Translations under genes and position numbers: made by a program
From: Paenibacillaceae bacterium
GTDB taxonomy: Bacteria > Bacillota > Bacilli > Paenibacillales > Paenibacillaceae
Direction: 5' to 3'
DNA length: 64,000 nt
NCBI GenBank assembly: GCA_004134985.1
Contig: REGQ01000011.1
Span: 1 to 64,000, forward strand
Notes under the pieces: model-generated
What the model saw: the letters and a program-made list of their open reading frames with translations, nothing else
Databases searched by the model: none
What the model was told of the DNA's origin: nothing
Part shown: piece by piece, positions 16,693 to 25,608 of the stretch
How the letters are laid out: each line of letters opens with the position of its first letter
Position numbering within the stretch: the stretch's first letter is position 1

Positions 16693-17475
16693 TTAAAGAA
16701 CCGCTGATTTCCCGCCGTCAATGTTCACCGCAGTACCGCTTACGTACGACGCGGCCTGGGAAGCGAGAAATACAATTACATTGGCTGCTTCCCTTGTATC
16801 GCCGATCCGGCCGAGCGGAATTTCATGACGCGGCTCTTCCGCAAATTGCTCCCAAGACAGCTCTGGCGCAGATGCCTGCCACGCCCGCTCGATCTGCGCG
16901 CTGCGAATCAGGCCGATACACACCGCATTGACGCGAATGCCGTCTTTGGCCAGATCCTTGCTCATCGCCTTGGTTAATGCCAGGCCGGCGGCGCGGCTCA
17001 CACTGCTTGGCATGGATGAACCTCCCGGTGTTTTGCCCCCAATCGCCGTTACATTGACAATGGCTGCGCCAGACGACTTGCGCAGCAGCGGCAGCGCATA
17101 TCTGGAGCAATGGACGGCTCCGAGTATTTTCAGATCAAGATCCGCAGTCCAGATGTCGCTGTCCGTGTGTTCAAGCGGCTTGCCCGCAGCGGTCCCCGCG
17201 TTGTTGACAACGATGTCAAGCTGGCCGAAATGTTCGGCAACTTGTGCGACCGCACGACGGCAATCCTCTTCCACGGCAACATCCGCTTGAATAATGAGCG
17301 CCTCTGCGCCCCCTAGCTGCTGAATTTGGGATGCAGCTTCCTGCAGCCGCTGCTCGTTCCGAGCAGCAATCGCCACGCGGCAGCCCTCCTGGGCTAGCAA
17401 AATAGCCGTCTCCAGCCCAATCCCTTGACTCCCGCCCGTAATTAGGGCAACTTTGCCTTCCAATCCTAGATTCAT
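16693..17475 (-). CDS. SDR-family protein with altered active site
   Basis: A 260-residue short-chain dehydrogenase/reductase. The dinucleotide motif TGGSQGIG (about residues 12-19) and the structural NNAG motif (VNNAGTA) are intact. The region that should hold YxxxK reads MPSSVSRAAG, so Tyr is replaced by Ser and the Lys by Arg, while the flanking LALTKAMSKDL and the C-terminal VNIDGG match the family well. It may therefore bind NAD(P) but be catalytically altered. Start at the ATG at 17475 with GGGAGAG 7 nt upstream, giving a normal N-terminus (MNLGLEGKVALITGG). It is followed by a terminator at 16566-16599 and diverges from mgtE. No substrate can be assigned. Confidence 0.8.
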   Translation of the reverse strand: MNLGLEGKVALITGGSQGIGLETAILLAQEGCRVAIAARNEQRLQEAASQIQQLGGAEALIIQADVAVEEDCRRAVAQVAEHFGQLDIVVNNAGTAAGKPLEHTDSDIWTADLDLKILGAVHCSRYALPLLRKSSGAAIVNVTAIGGKTPGGSSMPSSVSRAAGLALTKAMSKDLAKDGIRVNAVCIGLIRSAQIERAWQASAPELSWEQFAEEPRHEIPLGRIGDTREAANVIVFLASQAASYVSGTAVNIDGGKSAVL

Positions 17476-17649
17476 ATCTGTTCTCTCCCTTCTCCCAATT
17501 GTTTCAAACCTCACCCTACAAGTTTACTATTTTTTGCATACGCATGACAAATTGAATATCAGTCATGGACTTCATATGAATTTGTGGCATAATACAATAG
17601 TATGCATTTAAGTAAGCTCAACAGTCGGAAAGGAGGAACGAACTGTACC

Positions 17650-18996
17650 ATGAAAACCAATGTGCAACTTTCATTAGAAATTTTGGAGATGCTCAGCAGC
17701 AAACAATTCGATGCGCTCCGCGAACTGCTGCAAGAGCTGCAGCCTTATGATATTTCGGTCATCTACACCGAAATACCCGAACTCATCCGGCCAAGCTTTC
17801 TATCCATGCTGGATGCTGTTCAGTTGACCGAGATGATCCAGGAGCTCGGCAAATCCGATCAGTATACGGTGTTCCGCCTGCTAGGTCCAGAGAAAACCGC
17901 TGAGATCATGGATAAAATGGACAATGACGATCTTGTTCATTTTCTCGACGAACTGAGCGAAGAAGAGAAAAATCGCTTTCTCTCGACGATGCACATCGAT
18001 GAGTCCAGTATTGTCCGAGTATTGATGGACTACCCGGCAGAAACAGCCGGACGGATTATGAACAACCGGTATGTATGGATTCCTCAGCATTACAGTGTTT
18101 CAGAAGCAGTGGAGAAAATTCGCGTATTCGCTGAAATATCCGGATCTATCAGCTATTTGTACGTCATTGACGGCGACAAGAAACTAATCGGGGTCGTTTC
18201 CTACCGCGACCTGATTTTGGCCAATCCGGGCGATAAAGTCAGTGAAATTATGTTTACCAGGGTCATTTACGCCAACGTATCGATGGACCAGGAAGAAGTT
18301 GCGCAAATTATTCGCAATTATGACTTTCTGGCCGTGCCGGTCGTCGATCACAACCATGTGCTGCGCGGCATCATTACCGTCGATGACATCATCGACATTG
18401 TAATCCAGGAAGCGGATGAGGATATTCAGAAGCTTTCGGGGGGCGGGAAAGACATTGATTTTGATACGACACCAATCGTCGCAGCTTCGCGCCGCCTGCC
18501 ATGGCTCGTCCTGCTGCTGCTCATCGGCCTCGTCTCGGGAACGATCATCAGCAGATTCGAGGAAACGCTGGACCGCATTGTAGCGTTGGCCTTTTTCATG
18601 CCGATGATCGCCGGAATGACCGGGAACACAGGCACCCAATCGCTGGCGGTTGTGGTTCGGGGATTGATCAGTCGAAATCTGGACGCCCCTACTGTCATCC
18701 GTCTCCTGCGGCGCGAGCTGCTGGTAGGTCTGATTATCGGGGCGGTCTGCGGGCTGCTTGTGACGCTGATCGCTTACCTGTGGCAAGGCAATGTCTATTT
18801 GGGACTCGTTGTCGGCTTGTCGCTCATCGTCACGCTGGTCATCGGTACGATGGCCGGAACCGTCATCCCGCTTATTCTTTACAGGCTAAAGGTCGATCCG
18901 GCCATCGCTTCCGGCCCGCTGATTACGACGTTGAACGATGTGCTCTCGCTGTTCATTTATTTCGGCATTGCTACCATGTTTATTTCCTATCTTTGA
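17650..18996 (+). CDS. mgtE: Magnesium transporter MgtE
   Basis: The 448-residue protein follows the MgtE plan: an acidic N domain of about 125 residues, a CBS pair (about 130-250, with YLYVIDGDKKLIGVVSYRDL and FLAVPVVDHNHVLRGIITVD), a plug helix and five transmembrane helices in the last 170 residues. The pore signature MPMIAGMTGNTGTQSLAV and the final DPAIASGPLITTLNDVLSL are present. MgtE is a Mg2+ channel gated by cytosolic Mg2+ through the N and CBS domains. I start at the ATG at 17650; AGGAGG lies 13 nt upstream, somewhat far, but the upstream in-frame ATG at 17602 has no site. A -10-like CATAAT lies near 17587. The leader is too short for an M-box. It converges on the PhyH gene with a 21-bp gap. 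Confidence 0.9.
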   Translation: MKTNVQLSLEILEMLSSKQFDALRELLQELQPYDISVIYTEIPELIRPSFLSMLDAVQLTEMIQELGKSDQYTVFRLLGPEKTAEIMDKMDNDDLVHFLDELSEEEKNRFLSTMHIDESSIVRVLMDYPAETAGRIMNNRYVWIPQHYSVSEAVEKIRVFAEISGSISYLYVIDGDKKLIGVVSYRDLILANPGDKVSEIMFTRVIYANVSMDQEEVAQIIRNYDFLAVPVVDHNHVLRGIITVDDIIDIVIQEADEDIQKLSGGGKDIDFDTTPIVAASRRLPWLVLLLLIGLVSGTIISRFEETLDRIVALAFFMPMIAGMTGNTGTQSLAVVVRGLISRNLDAPTVIRLLRRELLVGLIIGAVCGLLVTLIAYLWQGNVYLGLVVGLSLIVTLVIGTMAGTVIPLILYRLKVDPAIASGPLITTLNDVLSLFIYFGIATMFISYL

Positions 18997-19017
18997 GGTT
19001 CAAACTGCAGCGCTTCT

Positions 19018-19890
19018 TTAGCGCTCAAGCCAATAGCTCTGATGAGGATAACGGTACGCATACGTCTCCTCATCCGCAGCATAGGCTGTGGCGCTGCGGC
19101 GCGCAATGCAATCCAGCAGCACATGCTGTTTGAAAGTAATGTATTCCTGTGTATGCGGTCCAAAACCGGCCTCAATTTCACCGGGTCTAAATTCGTAATA
19201 GACCGTTCGGCGCTGTGCATTGCCATCGCCGTCCGGTGATCCGTGGATCACCGTAATATCATGAAAGATCACGTCCCCTGGCTGCATGGGCACCGGTATA
19301 GCATCTGAAGTGTCAAAGCCGGGCCGCGAACATCGTTGCCGCGCCTCCTCCTCACGCCATCTGTTGCTGCCCGGGATGACCCAGAGACAGGTTTTCAGAT
19401 CCGCTTCATCCAAATAGAAATCAACATTGAAGATCGGACGCGGATCGGTACATCCAGCGGGAACAGCGGCATCGCGGTGCCACGGTACAATGACGCCTTC
19501 ATCCGGTACTTTGACGACCATGGAATCCCAGGTTGGAATAAAGTTTTGCCCCTGCAGCTTTTCCACGGAATGCAGAATAAACGGGTGGCCGAGCAGCGCT
19601 TTCATCGGATCGCTCTTGTCTATGACATATTCAATCCTTTTCAACACCTTCCGGCCTGATTTCACCCCTTTGCTGTAAGCATAGTCTTCATCCGGCACCA
19701 CTTCTGATCTGCCCTTGTCGAACAGCGCCTGCATTTCCTGCTGGACAATCGCAAGTTCCTTCCCCTGCAATACATTTTTTACGACGAGAAAACCATTATC
19801 CAGGAAAAACTTCGCTTGTTCATCGGTAATCCCCTTTTGCTGCCTAGCGTCAACATGCGGGATTTCAATTTGCTGTGCGCTCATGATCAA
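19018..19890 (-). CDS. Phytanoyl-CoA dioxygenase (PhyH) family protein
   Basis: An Fe(II)/2-oxoglutarate-dependent oxygenase of about 290 residues. The iron ligands appear as His and Asp in WHRDAAVPAG and a distal His in VIHGSPDGDG, with a 2-oxoglutarate-binding Arg probably in YYEFRPGEIE. The start is either the TTG at 19890 (AAGGA five nt upstream) or the ATG two codons later (11 nt); both give the same fold. It diverges from an AraC-type gene across 160 bp, which suggests that regulator controls it. PhyH-family enzymes in bacteria hydroxylate diverse small molecules, so the substrate is open. Confidence 0.82.
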   Translation of the reverse strand: MIMSAQQIEIPHVDARQQKGITDEQAKFFLDNGFLVVKNVLQGKELAIVQQEMQALFDKGRSEVVPDEDYAYSKGVKSGRKVLKRIEYVIDKSDPMKALLGHPFILHSVEKLQGQNFIPTWDSMVVKVPDEGVIVPWHRDAAVPAGCTDPRPIFNVDFYLDEADLKTCLWVIPGSNRWREEEARQRCSRPGFDTSDAIPVPMQPGDVIFHDITVIHGSPDGDGNAQRRTVYYEFRPGEIEAGFGPHTQEYITFKQHVLLDCIARRSATAYAADEETYAYRYPHQSYWLER

Positions 19891-19978
19891 GCACGTCCTT
19901 TCGACTTGTTTTGCTGCTGCCTAACTCTCATTTTAGCGAAATAATGGTGGAAGTCTTTAGCGAAAGACAACAATTAAG

Positions 19979-20006
19979 TTGCCGAAATCACTTACATTGC
20001 TATAAT
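19979..20006 (+). promoter_or_regulatory. Promoter of the AraC-type gene
   Basis: TTGCCG (19979-19984) and a perfect TATAAT (20001-20006) are 16 bp apart. The ATG that opens the longest reading frame (20005) lies inside this -10 box, which argues that translation begins downstream at 20051. Confidence 0.55.
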
Positions 20007-20050
20007 GATTTTAAGCTTGGTTATCAGACCTCGATCACGGGAGAGATCAT

Positions 20051-20907
20051 ATGAACAGCAAATCAGCGGACACCTTTCGTTCAGGCGAAGCACTGGTTCA
20101 GCTCGCAGGTGGGATGCTCCGCCCTACATTACACTTGCTCATCTGTTCAATGCGCCCCAAATATGGGGCATTCAGCCCAGGACGTTGAAACAGTATCAGT
20201 TTCAGTATGTTGTAGAAGGCGCGGCAGCCTATACGATTGAAGGACAGGAGTACATAACGAAGCGTGGAGACTTGATTTATCATGCGCCGGATGAGATCCA
20301 CGAAGTGTACACGTTGCCTGGCGAGCCTTATGTCTGCATCTCCATTTTATTTCATTTTGGTCAAGACGATTTTCCCGTTCAAGAGCTGCTTGGACCGCAT
20401 CACTTCCTTGGCCGTTTCATAAATCATGCAGTTGACCGGAAGTTGTCCCAACTGGCTGCATACTATCATCAGCCCGGTCCGACCTATGCGCTCTATTGCA
20501 AGGGGCTGCTGCTTCAACTGTTTCATGACATCGCCAGTTGGCGAGCAGAGCCCGGTCAAGCCGCGGGCAATGAAGAGAAGATCAGAGCGCGGATTGTGCT
20601 CCTTAAAAACTACATTGCCGATCATTATGCCGAAGATGTTCGCCATCGCGATCTGGAACGTATTTCGGGGTTAAGCCGCAATTATTTAATTATTAAGTTC
20701 AAGCAGGCGTACGGCATGACACCGACCCAATATCTCTGCGCCGTCCGCGTTCAACGGGCCAAGGAACTTGCTGTTCACTCCAATCTGACGATTGGCGAGA
20801 TTGCCTTGCAAGTAGGCTATGCTGATGTGCATACGTTCGGCAGAATGTTCAAAAGCAAAACCGGTATGAGCCTGAGCCGTTTTTGCGCTTCGATTGTGAC
20901 GCGCTAG
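20051..20907 (+). CDS. AraC-family regulator with an apparent frameshift near its N-terminus
   Basis: The C-terminal 100 residues are a typical AraC DNA-binding domain with two helix-turn-helix units (LERISGLSRNYLIIKFKQAY and IGEIALQVGYADVHTFGRMF); the N-terminal half is a cupin-type sensing domain. The natural start is the ATG at 20051, with GGGAGAG 5 nt upstream and a promoter at 19979-20006. That frame reads MNSKSADTFRSGEALVQLAG and is then lost, while the rest of the protein (WDAPPYITLAHLFNAP) continues in another frame from 20110. Adding one base after 20109 would join them as QLAGWDAPPY. Either a base has been lost from the gene or the sequence has an error. The alternative start at 20005 keeps one frame but gives an Arg/Ser-rich, non-family N-terminus inside the promoter. 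Divergence from PhyH suggests regulation of that gene. Confidence 0.75.
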
Positions 20908-20926
20908 CGTCTGTTGGACAAACTAA

Positions 20927-20961
20927 AAAGAGCCTCATTCCACATGTGAATTTGGCTCTTT
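20927..20961. terminator. Bidirectional terminator
   Basis: AAAGAGCC (20927-20934) pairs with GGCTCTTT (20954-20961) around a loop that itself holds the palindrome TTCCACATGTGAA. The A and T runs on either side serve both the AraC gene (plus) and the 176-aa gene (minus). Confidence 0.65.
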
Positions 20962-20984
20962 GCCTAAAGCGTTCGTCTTGCCTG

Positions 20985-21515
20985 CTAATCTTGTGAAGTT
21001 TCCCAATCTGCAGGTGAAATGCCCTCTTCCACTGCAAACTCGAAATCTTCAATATCATAAACCTGCACTGGGACCTCCGCCTCAACAATCCGTTCTTCAA
21101 ACTCCACCTGATCGGAAAGCAGCGGGATGCCAAGCTTGCTGGCTGTCAGCAATTGCTCTGTTTCAACCGGATCAAAAAACTCCCCATAATGCGCATTGTC
21201 TACCGCATGCACCACTGTGAAGGAAACTTGCTCATTTAATAGCAGCGGCGAACTCTCTCGCCATGGCTGCTGCAGGGCACGTTCTATCTTCTTGCGGTTC
21301 AGCGGTTCCTCGAAAAAAGAGATCAGCTCGCTAATCTTCGCTTTTACATGCTGATCTTCTTCGGGATCATCCATCACAGCCTCTTCCCCGTCCTTCATTT
21401 CGTACAGTTCCAAAATTGTGGAATAAGGAATAGCGTAATCTACCGGACGGCTGGGAACCAGCAAATGACCATAAGTTGCAACCATAACCGCTTCAATGAC
21501 AAAACGCCGTCGCAT
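20985..21515 (-). CDS. Conserved hypothetical protein (176 aa)
   Basis: I do not recognise a defined domain. The ATG at 21515 has AAGGAGG 8 nt upstream and is the clear start; the open frame upstream is not protein-like. The product is acidic, with an N-terminal segment MRRRFVIEAVMVATYGHLLV that could be a beta-hairpin or amphipathic helix, a central charged region rich in Glu and Asp (EDQHVKAKISELISFFEEPL), and a C-terminal acidic tail ending in SPADWETSQD. It has no signal peptide or membrane helix. I recall similar proteins in other Paenibacillus genomes, sometimes under misleading names, but I cannot support any function. It is divergent from ypdA. Confidence 0.7.
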   Translation of the reverse strand: MRRRFVIEAVMVATYGHLLVPSRPVDYAIPYSTILELYEMKDGEEAVMDDPEEDQHVKAKISELISFFEEPLNRKKIERALQQPWRESSPLLLNEQVSFTVVHAVDNAHYGEFFDPVETEQLLTASKLGIPLLSDQVEFEERIVEAEVPVQVYDIEDFEFAVEEGISPADWETSQD

Positions 21516-21678
21516 TTGTATTCCTCCTTGTCTTATCAAACATTCCAGCTTATTATACCTTATTCCGCCGCGGAACGGTACCAGAATGAAAGCTTTGGCC
21601 AGCGCGCAGCAAGTTGAAATTGAAAACTGCGGCTGTTGGCGGTACAATAAAGCTTGGTTTTATTAAGGAGGGGTTACG

Positions 21679-22653
21679 ATGCAAAAAGAACAAGTCATTA
21701 TTATCGGCGCGGGTCCATGCGGGCTATCGGCAGCACTGGAGCTGCAGGCCATTGGAATCGATCCGCTTATTATAGAAAAACGCAACATCGTCCATTCCAT
21801 CTCACAATATCCGGTCTATATGCATTTTTTCAGCAGCCCGGAACTGCTCGAAATCGGTGAAGTGCCATTTACGACTGCAGGGGACAAGCCATCGCGTCTT
21901 GAAGCATTAAATTACTATCGAACAATTGCGCTGCGGCGTCAAGTTCGCATCCATCGCTTTGAAACGGTAACCGATGTGCAGAGCAATGAAGGCGGGTTCG
22001 AGGTGCAAAGTGTCAATCGGCACGGGGAACAATTAAGTTACACAGCGGACAAGATTATCATTGCGACTGGCTATTTCGATCACCCCAATATGCTCGGAAT
22101 TCCTGGAGAACAACTGGACAAAGTAAGTCATTTCTTCCGGGAATCCCATCCCTATTCAGGGATGGATGTCACGATTATCGGCGGCAGCAATTCTGCGATC
22201 GATGCGGCGCTGGAACTGGAACGGGCTGGCGCGCATGTTACCGTTGTCTATCGTGGGGAAGGTTATTCCGCGCATATCAAACCTTGGGTAAGGCCGATCT
22301 TTGAAAGTCTTGTCAATAAGGGACGGATTAACATGCGCTTTCACTCGCGAGTCGTTCATATTGATGATCGTGAAGTGACCATTGAAGCGGACAGCGGAAC
22401 AGACAAAATCGCAAATGACTTTGTATTGGCGCTGACCGGATTCCATCCGGATCGCGAATTTCTGACGAAAATCGGTGTCGTTATTGAACCGGAAGGCTAC
22501 CCCTATTTCAACGAACAGACGATGGAAACGAATGTTCCTGGCATTTTTCTGGCCGGTGTTGTGGCATCCCGCCGGGAAGCGAACGAGATCTTTATTGAGA
22601 CAGGCCGCTTCCACGGACGTAAAATCGCCGGCCGCATTCAAGGCAGCGAATAG
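21679..22653 (+). CDS. ypdA: YpdA family bacillithiol disulfide reductase
   Basis: A 324-residue flavoprotein of the thioredoxin-reductase-like fold. It has an FAD motif IIIGAGPCGLSAALEL at the N-terminus and an NADPH motif VTIIGGSNSAIDAALELE near residue 170; the family ATG-like segment is IIATGYFD. YpdA proteins use the Cys that lies in the GPCGL of the FAD motif, and this one has it. In Firmicutes YpdA (Bdr) reduces oxidised bacillithiol with NADPH, supporting thiol redox homeostasis. RBS AAGGAGGGG precedes the ATG. It stands between a divergent hypothetical gene and a convergent interrupted gene; no bsh or brx genes lie here. Confidence 0.88.
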   Translation: MQKEQVIIIGAGPCGLSAALELQAIGIDPLIIEKRNIVHSISQYPVYMHFFSSPELLEIGEVPFTTAGDKPSRLEALNYYRTIALRRQVRIHRFETVTDVQSNEGGFEVQSVNRHGEQLSYTADKIIIATGYFDHPNMLGIPGEQLDKVSHFFRESHPYSGMDVTIIGGSNSAIDAALELERAGAHVTVVYRGEGYSAHIKPWVRPIFESLVNKGRINMRFHSRVVHIDDREVTIEADSGTDKIANDFVLALTGFHPDREFLTKIGVVIEPEGYPYFNEQTMETNVPGIFLAGVVASRREANEIFIETGRFHGRKIAGRIQGSE

Positions 22654-22679
22654 AATCAGCTCAGCAGCATGGCCGGCGA

Positions 22680-23222
22680 TTAATGATGTTCATTGGCGGG
22701 CAGCTTGCAAGGCTGTGCGCCGCTGCCCGATTGTGTGATGACCGTATCGATTTTCTGAAGGCGAATATATTCACTCGGTTCCATCTCGAAGCGGAAGTAG
22801 GCATACATATAAGCCGCTTCCAGAAAAGAAAGCGCAGGGTACGCCGCGATATGCTGATTCGATTAGGGATTGTCGAGCAGCACCTGCCACTCCCCAGAGC
22901 GCGAGATGGGCGCGACGCACGCCAGCAGCTCGGCTTTACAGTGGATAATAGCCCGGAACTCCTGCCATACCGCTGTCCACGAAGGGCTGAGCCGTCCTGG
23001 ATGCGGCAGTGCTGACTCGGCGAGCTGAATTAGCCGGTAAGCCTCACTCAGCTCGTCGTCCTCGAAGGTGCGCAGGAAGCTGCGAAAGTCATCCAGAAAG
23101 ATGCGCATCGCAGCAAATCCCTGCGCCACAAGCCGGCTGCCGAATTGGGCCGCTTCCTGAGCAGTCTGCAATGTGCGAAATACATTGAAATGTTCAGAAT
23201 CAGGCGCAATAGGCATCGGCAT
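22680..23222 (-). pseudogene. Conserved hypothetical gene interrupted by an in-frame TAA
   Basis: From the ATG at 23222 (AGGAG 7 nt upstream) a protein-like frame runs to a TAA at 22863-22865 after ...GEWQVLLDNP. Directly behind the stop, in the same frame, the sequence continues as SNQHIAAYPALSFLEAAYMY and AYFRFEMEPSEYIRLQKIDT and ends at a TAA at 22680-22682. The second part has the aromatic, helix-like composition of real protein and a natural end. I read this as one 180-residue gene split by a single nonsense codon. No domain is recognised. The truncated form (119 aa) may still be made. It follows the POR genes on the same strand and converges on ypdA. Confidence 0.6.
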
Positions 23223-23266
23223 GATCATTCTCCTCACTAAGCGGCTATCGCTGGCGGTATTTTGCG

Positions 23267-25573
23267 TTATAAATAGGGACTCTCGTGTTTCGCTTTCAAT
23301 CTGACCCAGCGACGCTCCACTTCATCTTCAAACAATCCGAGCGCATCCGCATATTCAGGGCGGGTCATATGCTTGGTCTTGCCCATGTTTTTGAGCCAAT
23401 CGGCAAGCGGGATCCGCTTTCCCTTCTCCTCCGGATTGTACGTAATGCTCGTGACACCCTGCTCCACCTCATACATGGGGAAAAAGCAGGAATTAACCGC
23501 CTCATCAATGAGCGTCTGCCCGATTTTCTCCTCCGAAAGCCAGTTCAGCGGACAGCTAATTAATATTTTTCCGTACACCAGACCTTCGTTTTGGGCATAA
23601 TACTGCGCTTTTGCCGCTTTGCGCAGCAAATCCTGCGGCAGCGATTCAGAACCGGTGAACACATAAGGGATGTTAGTGGCCGCCATAATCTGAGCGGTGT
23701 CTTTGTGATGGAACAGCTTGCCGCCCTGATGCTTGCCGACATTGGAAGTTGAAGTGCGGTGCCCGAGCGGCGTTGAGTAGGATAATTGTGCGCCGGTATT
23801 CATATAGCCTTCGTTGTCATACTCCACGATAATCATTTTGTGATTGCGGAGCGCGCTGCCGATCGCCGGCCCCATGCCGATGTCCATCCCGCCGTCTCCG
23901 GTAATCATCACAAACGTAAAATCATCCCTTATCCCCAAATTATCAAGTTCGCCGCGCCGTTTCCGTTCCCAGAACATCTCAACGACCCCTGACAATGTAG
24001 CCGCCCCATTCTGAAACAGATTATGGATATAGGTCGCCTTGTGCGAGGAATAGGGAAAGCCGGTCGTTACAACCATCGCGCAGCCCGTCTGGTATAAAGC
24101 GACAATATCCCCTTCAATTCCTTTGAAGAACAGCTCCAGGCCGGAGAAAATGCCGCAGCCCGGACAAGCGCCGTGTCCTGGCGCAAGCCGTTTCGGCTTT
24201 TTCGTCAGTTGCCTGACCGGCGGCACCCTCACTTTCAGTTTGCCGGTTGCGGGATCAGGAGCAGCGGTAATCAAACCGGTGACCAGGGATTCATACTGCA
24301 ATGGCTCCAGCACCCGTTGCGGGCGCTTCTCAGGATCACCCGGGGTATGCCCGTAATAATCGAAAGGGATGCCGACACTGCCTTCCTCCATCGCCTCTAA
24401 CGCCAGCTGGAAGAAATGATGGCCATCCTCGGCATAAAAGTCTTTCCCCCCCAGCCCATAGACCCGGCTGATGACCAGTGTTTGCGTATTCCGGTGAGAG
24501 AATAGCGCTGCCTTAATCTCATTGGTCATATTGCCGCCATGGGCGCCGTAGGAATCCGCGCGATCACCGATTGTAATCGCCTTCACATTGACAAGCGCTT
24601 CCGCAATTTGGGCGGCAGGAAACGGACGAATCATGTTCGGCGCAATTGAGCCTGCCTTAATCCCTTTGGAGCGCAATTGATCCACGACATCCTTGATGAT
24701 CTCCGACGCGGAATTCATAAGAAATACCGCTACCTCGGCATCTTCCATCCGGTACAAATCCAGGATAGGATAATCACGGCCGGTAAGCGCGCAGTATTCC
24801 TGCCTGATGCGGTCAAACACGGCTCCGGCATTATACATGGCTACCGACTGCTGATAGCAATTATTAATATAGTCAGGTTCATTCATATAGGGTCCGACGG
24901 TGATGGGATTGTTGCGGTCAAGCACGTGGGCGAAACCTGCGGGCGGGGCTGCCCCGACAAACTGATGCACATCGTCGCGATGCGCAATTGTCTGCACGCG
25001 GCGTTTCTGGTGTGAAGTGAAGTAACCGTCTGAAGCTACGAGTACGGGAAGACGGACCTGCGGGTCCTCCGCCAGCTTGATCGCCATAATATTCATATCA
25101 TAGACCGCCTGAGGATCGCGGCACATCAGAATCGGCCAGCCGGTGTTGAGCGCAAAGTAGAGGTCGGAATGATCGCCGTGAATGTCCAGCGGCCCGGAGA
25201 CGGAACGGCAGACCAGATTCATCACCATCGGAAATCGTGTTCCCGATTGCACCGGCATTTGCTCAAGCATGTACAGATAACCGTTGGAGCTTGTAGCATT
25301 GAATACACGGCCCCCCGCAGCTGAAGCCCCGTAGCAGATGCCTGCCGAGCCATGCTCTCCATCCGCCGGAATAAGCTTGATGTCATGCTGTCCGTTCGCT
25401 TTCATCAAGTCAAGAAATTGAGCTACTTCCGTAGAAGGAGAAATCGGGAAATAGCCCATGACATGGTAGTTGATCTGATGTGCGGCATAAGCCGCCATTT
25501 CATTGCCGGATTCATAAACCATCCGCTGTTCAACCGTCCCTGAGCTCGTTTCTTTATTCATTTCAATGGCCAA
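23267..25573 (-). CDS. 2-oxoacid:ferredoxin oxidoreductase, fused alpha and beta subunits
   Basis: This 768-residue protein joins two usually separate subunits. The first part (about 1-440) is the alpha subunit: pyrimidine-binding domain with GYFPISPSTEVAQFL and ADGEHGSAG, then the domain with MIRPFPAAQIAEAL. The second part (about 450-768) is the beta subunit with CPGCGIFSGLE, the ThDP motif TGDGGMDIGMG...NEGYMNTGAQLS and STPLG, a pattern close to pyruvate-type enzymes. It oxidises a 2-oxoacid to acyl-CoA, passing electrons to ferredoxin through FeS clusters carried by the partner encoded just upstream (35-bp gap). The start is a TTG at 25573 with AGGTGAG about 4 nt upstream. Pyruvate is the likeliest substrate but branched-chain 2-oxoacids cannot be excluded. 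An NAD-linked pyruvate dehydrogenase is encoded in the same window. Confidence 0.85.
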   Translation of the reverse strand: MAIEMNKETSSGTVEQRMVYESGNEMAAYAAHQINYHVMGYFPISPSTEVAQFLDLMKANGQHDIKLIPADGEHGSAGICYGASAAGGRVFNATSSNGYLYMLEQMPVQSGTRFPMVMNLVCRSVSGPLDIHGDHSDLYFALNTGWPILMCRDPQAVYDMNIMAIKLAEDPQVRLPVLVASDGYFTSHQKRRVQTIAHRDDVHQFVGAAPPAGFAHVLDRNNPITVGPYMNEPDYINNCYQQSVAMYNAGAVFDRIRQEYCALTGRDYPILDLYRMEDAEVAVFLMNSASEIIKDVVDQLRSKGIKAGSIAPNMIRPFPAAQIAEALVNVKAITIGDRADSYGAHGGNMTNEIKAALFSHRNTQTLVISRVYGLGGKDFYAEDGHHFFQLALEAMEEGSVGIPFDYYGHTPGDPEKRPQRVLEPLQYESLVTGLITAAPDPATGKLKVRVPPVRQLTKKPKRLAPGHGACPGCGIFSGLELFFKGIEGDIVALYQTGCAMVVTTGFPYSSHKATYIHNLFQNGAATLSGVVEMFWERKRRGELDNLGIRDDFTFVMITGDGGMDIGMGPAIGSALRNHKMIIVEYDNEGYMNTGAQLSYSTPLGHRTSTSNVGKHQGGKLFHHKDTAQIMAATNIPYVFTGSESLPQDLLRKAAKAQYYAQNEGLVYGKILISCPLNWLSEEKIGQTLIDEAVNSCFFPMYEVEQGVTSITYNPEEKGKRIPLADWLKNMGKTKHMTRPEYADALGLFEDEVERRWVRLKAKHESPYL

Positions 25574-25608
25574 TTATCTCACCTCATTAGCATTGTGGTT
25601 TTACGGAC

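Noticed and set aside
17515-17649. M-box or other magnesium riboswitch upstream of mgtE
   Set aside because: The leader is too short and no conserved stem arrangement is visible; only a plain promoter-like -10 is present.
20005-20107. Extended N-terminus of the AraC protein from 20005
   Set aside because: The start codon is within the -10 box, and the encoded stretch is not like the family. The frame from 20051 with a frameshift fits better.
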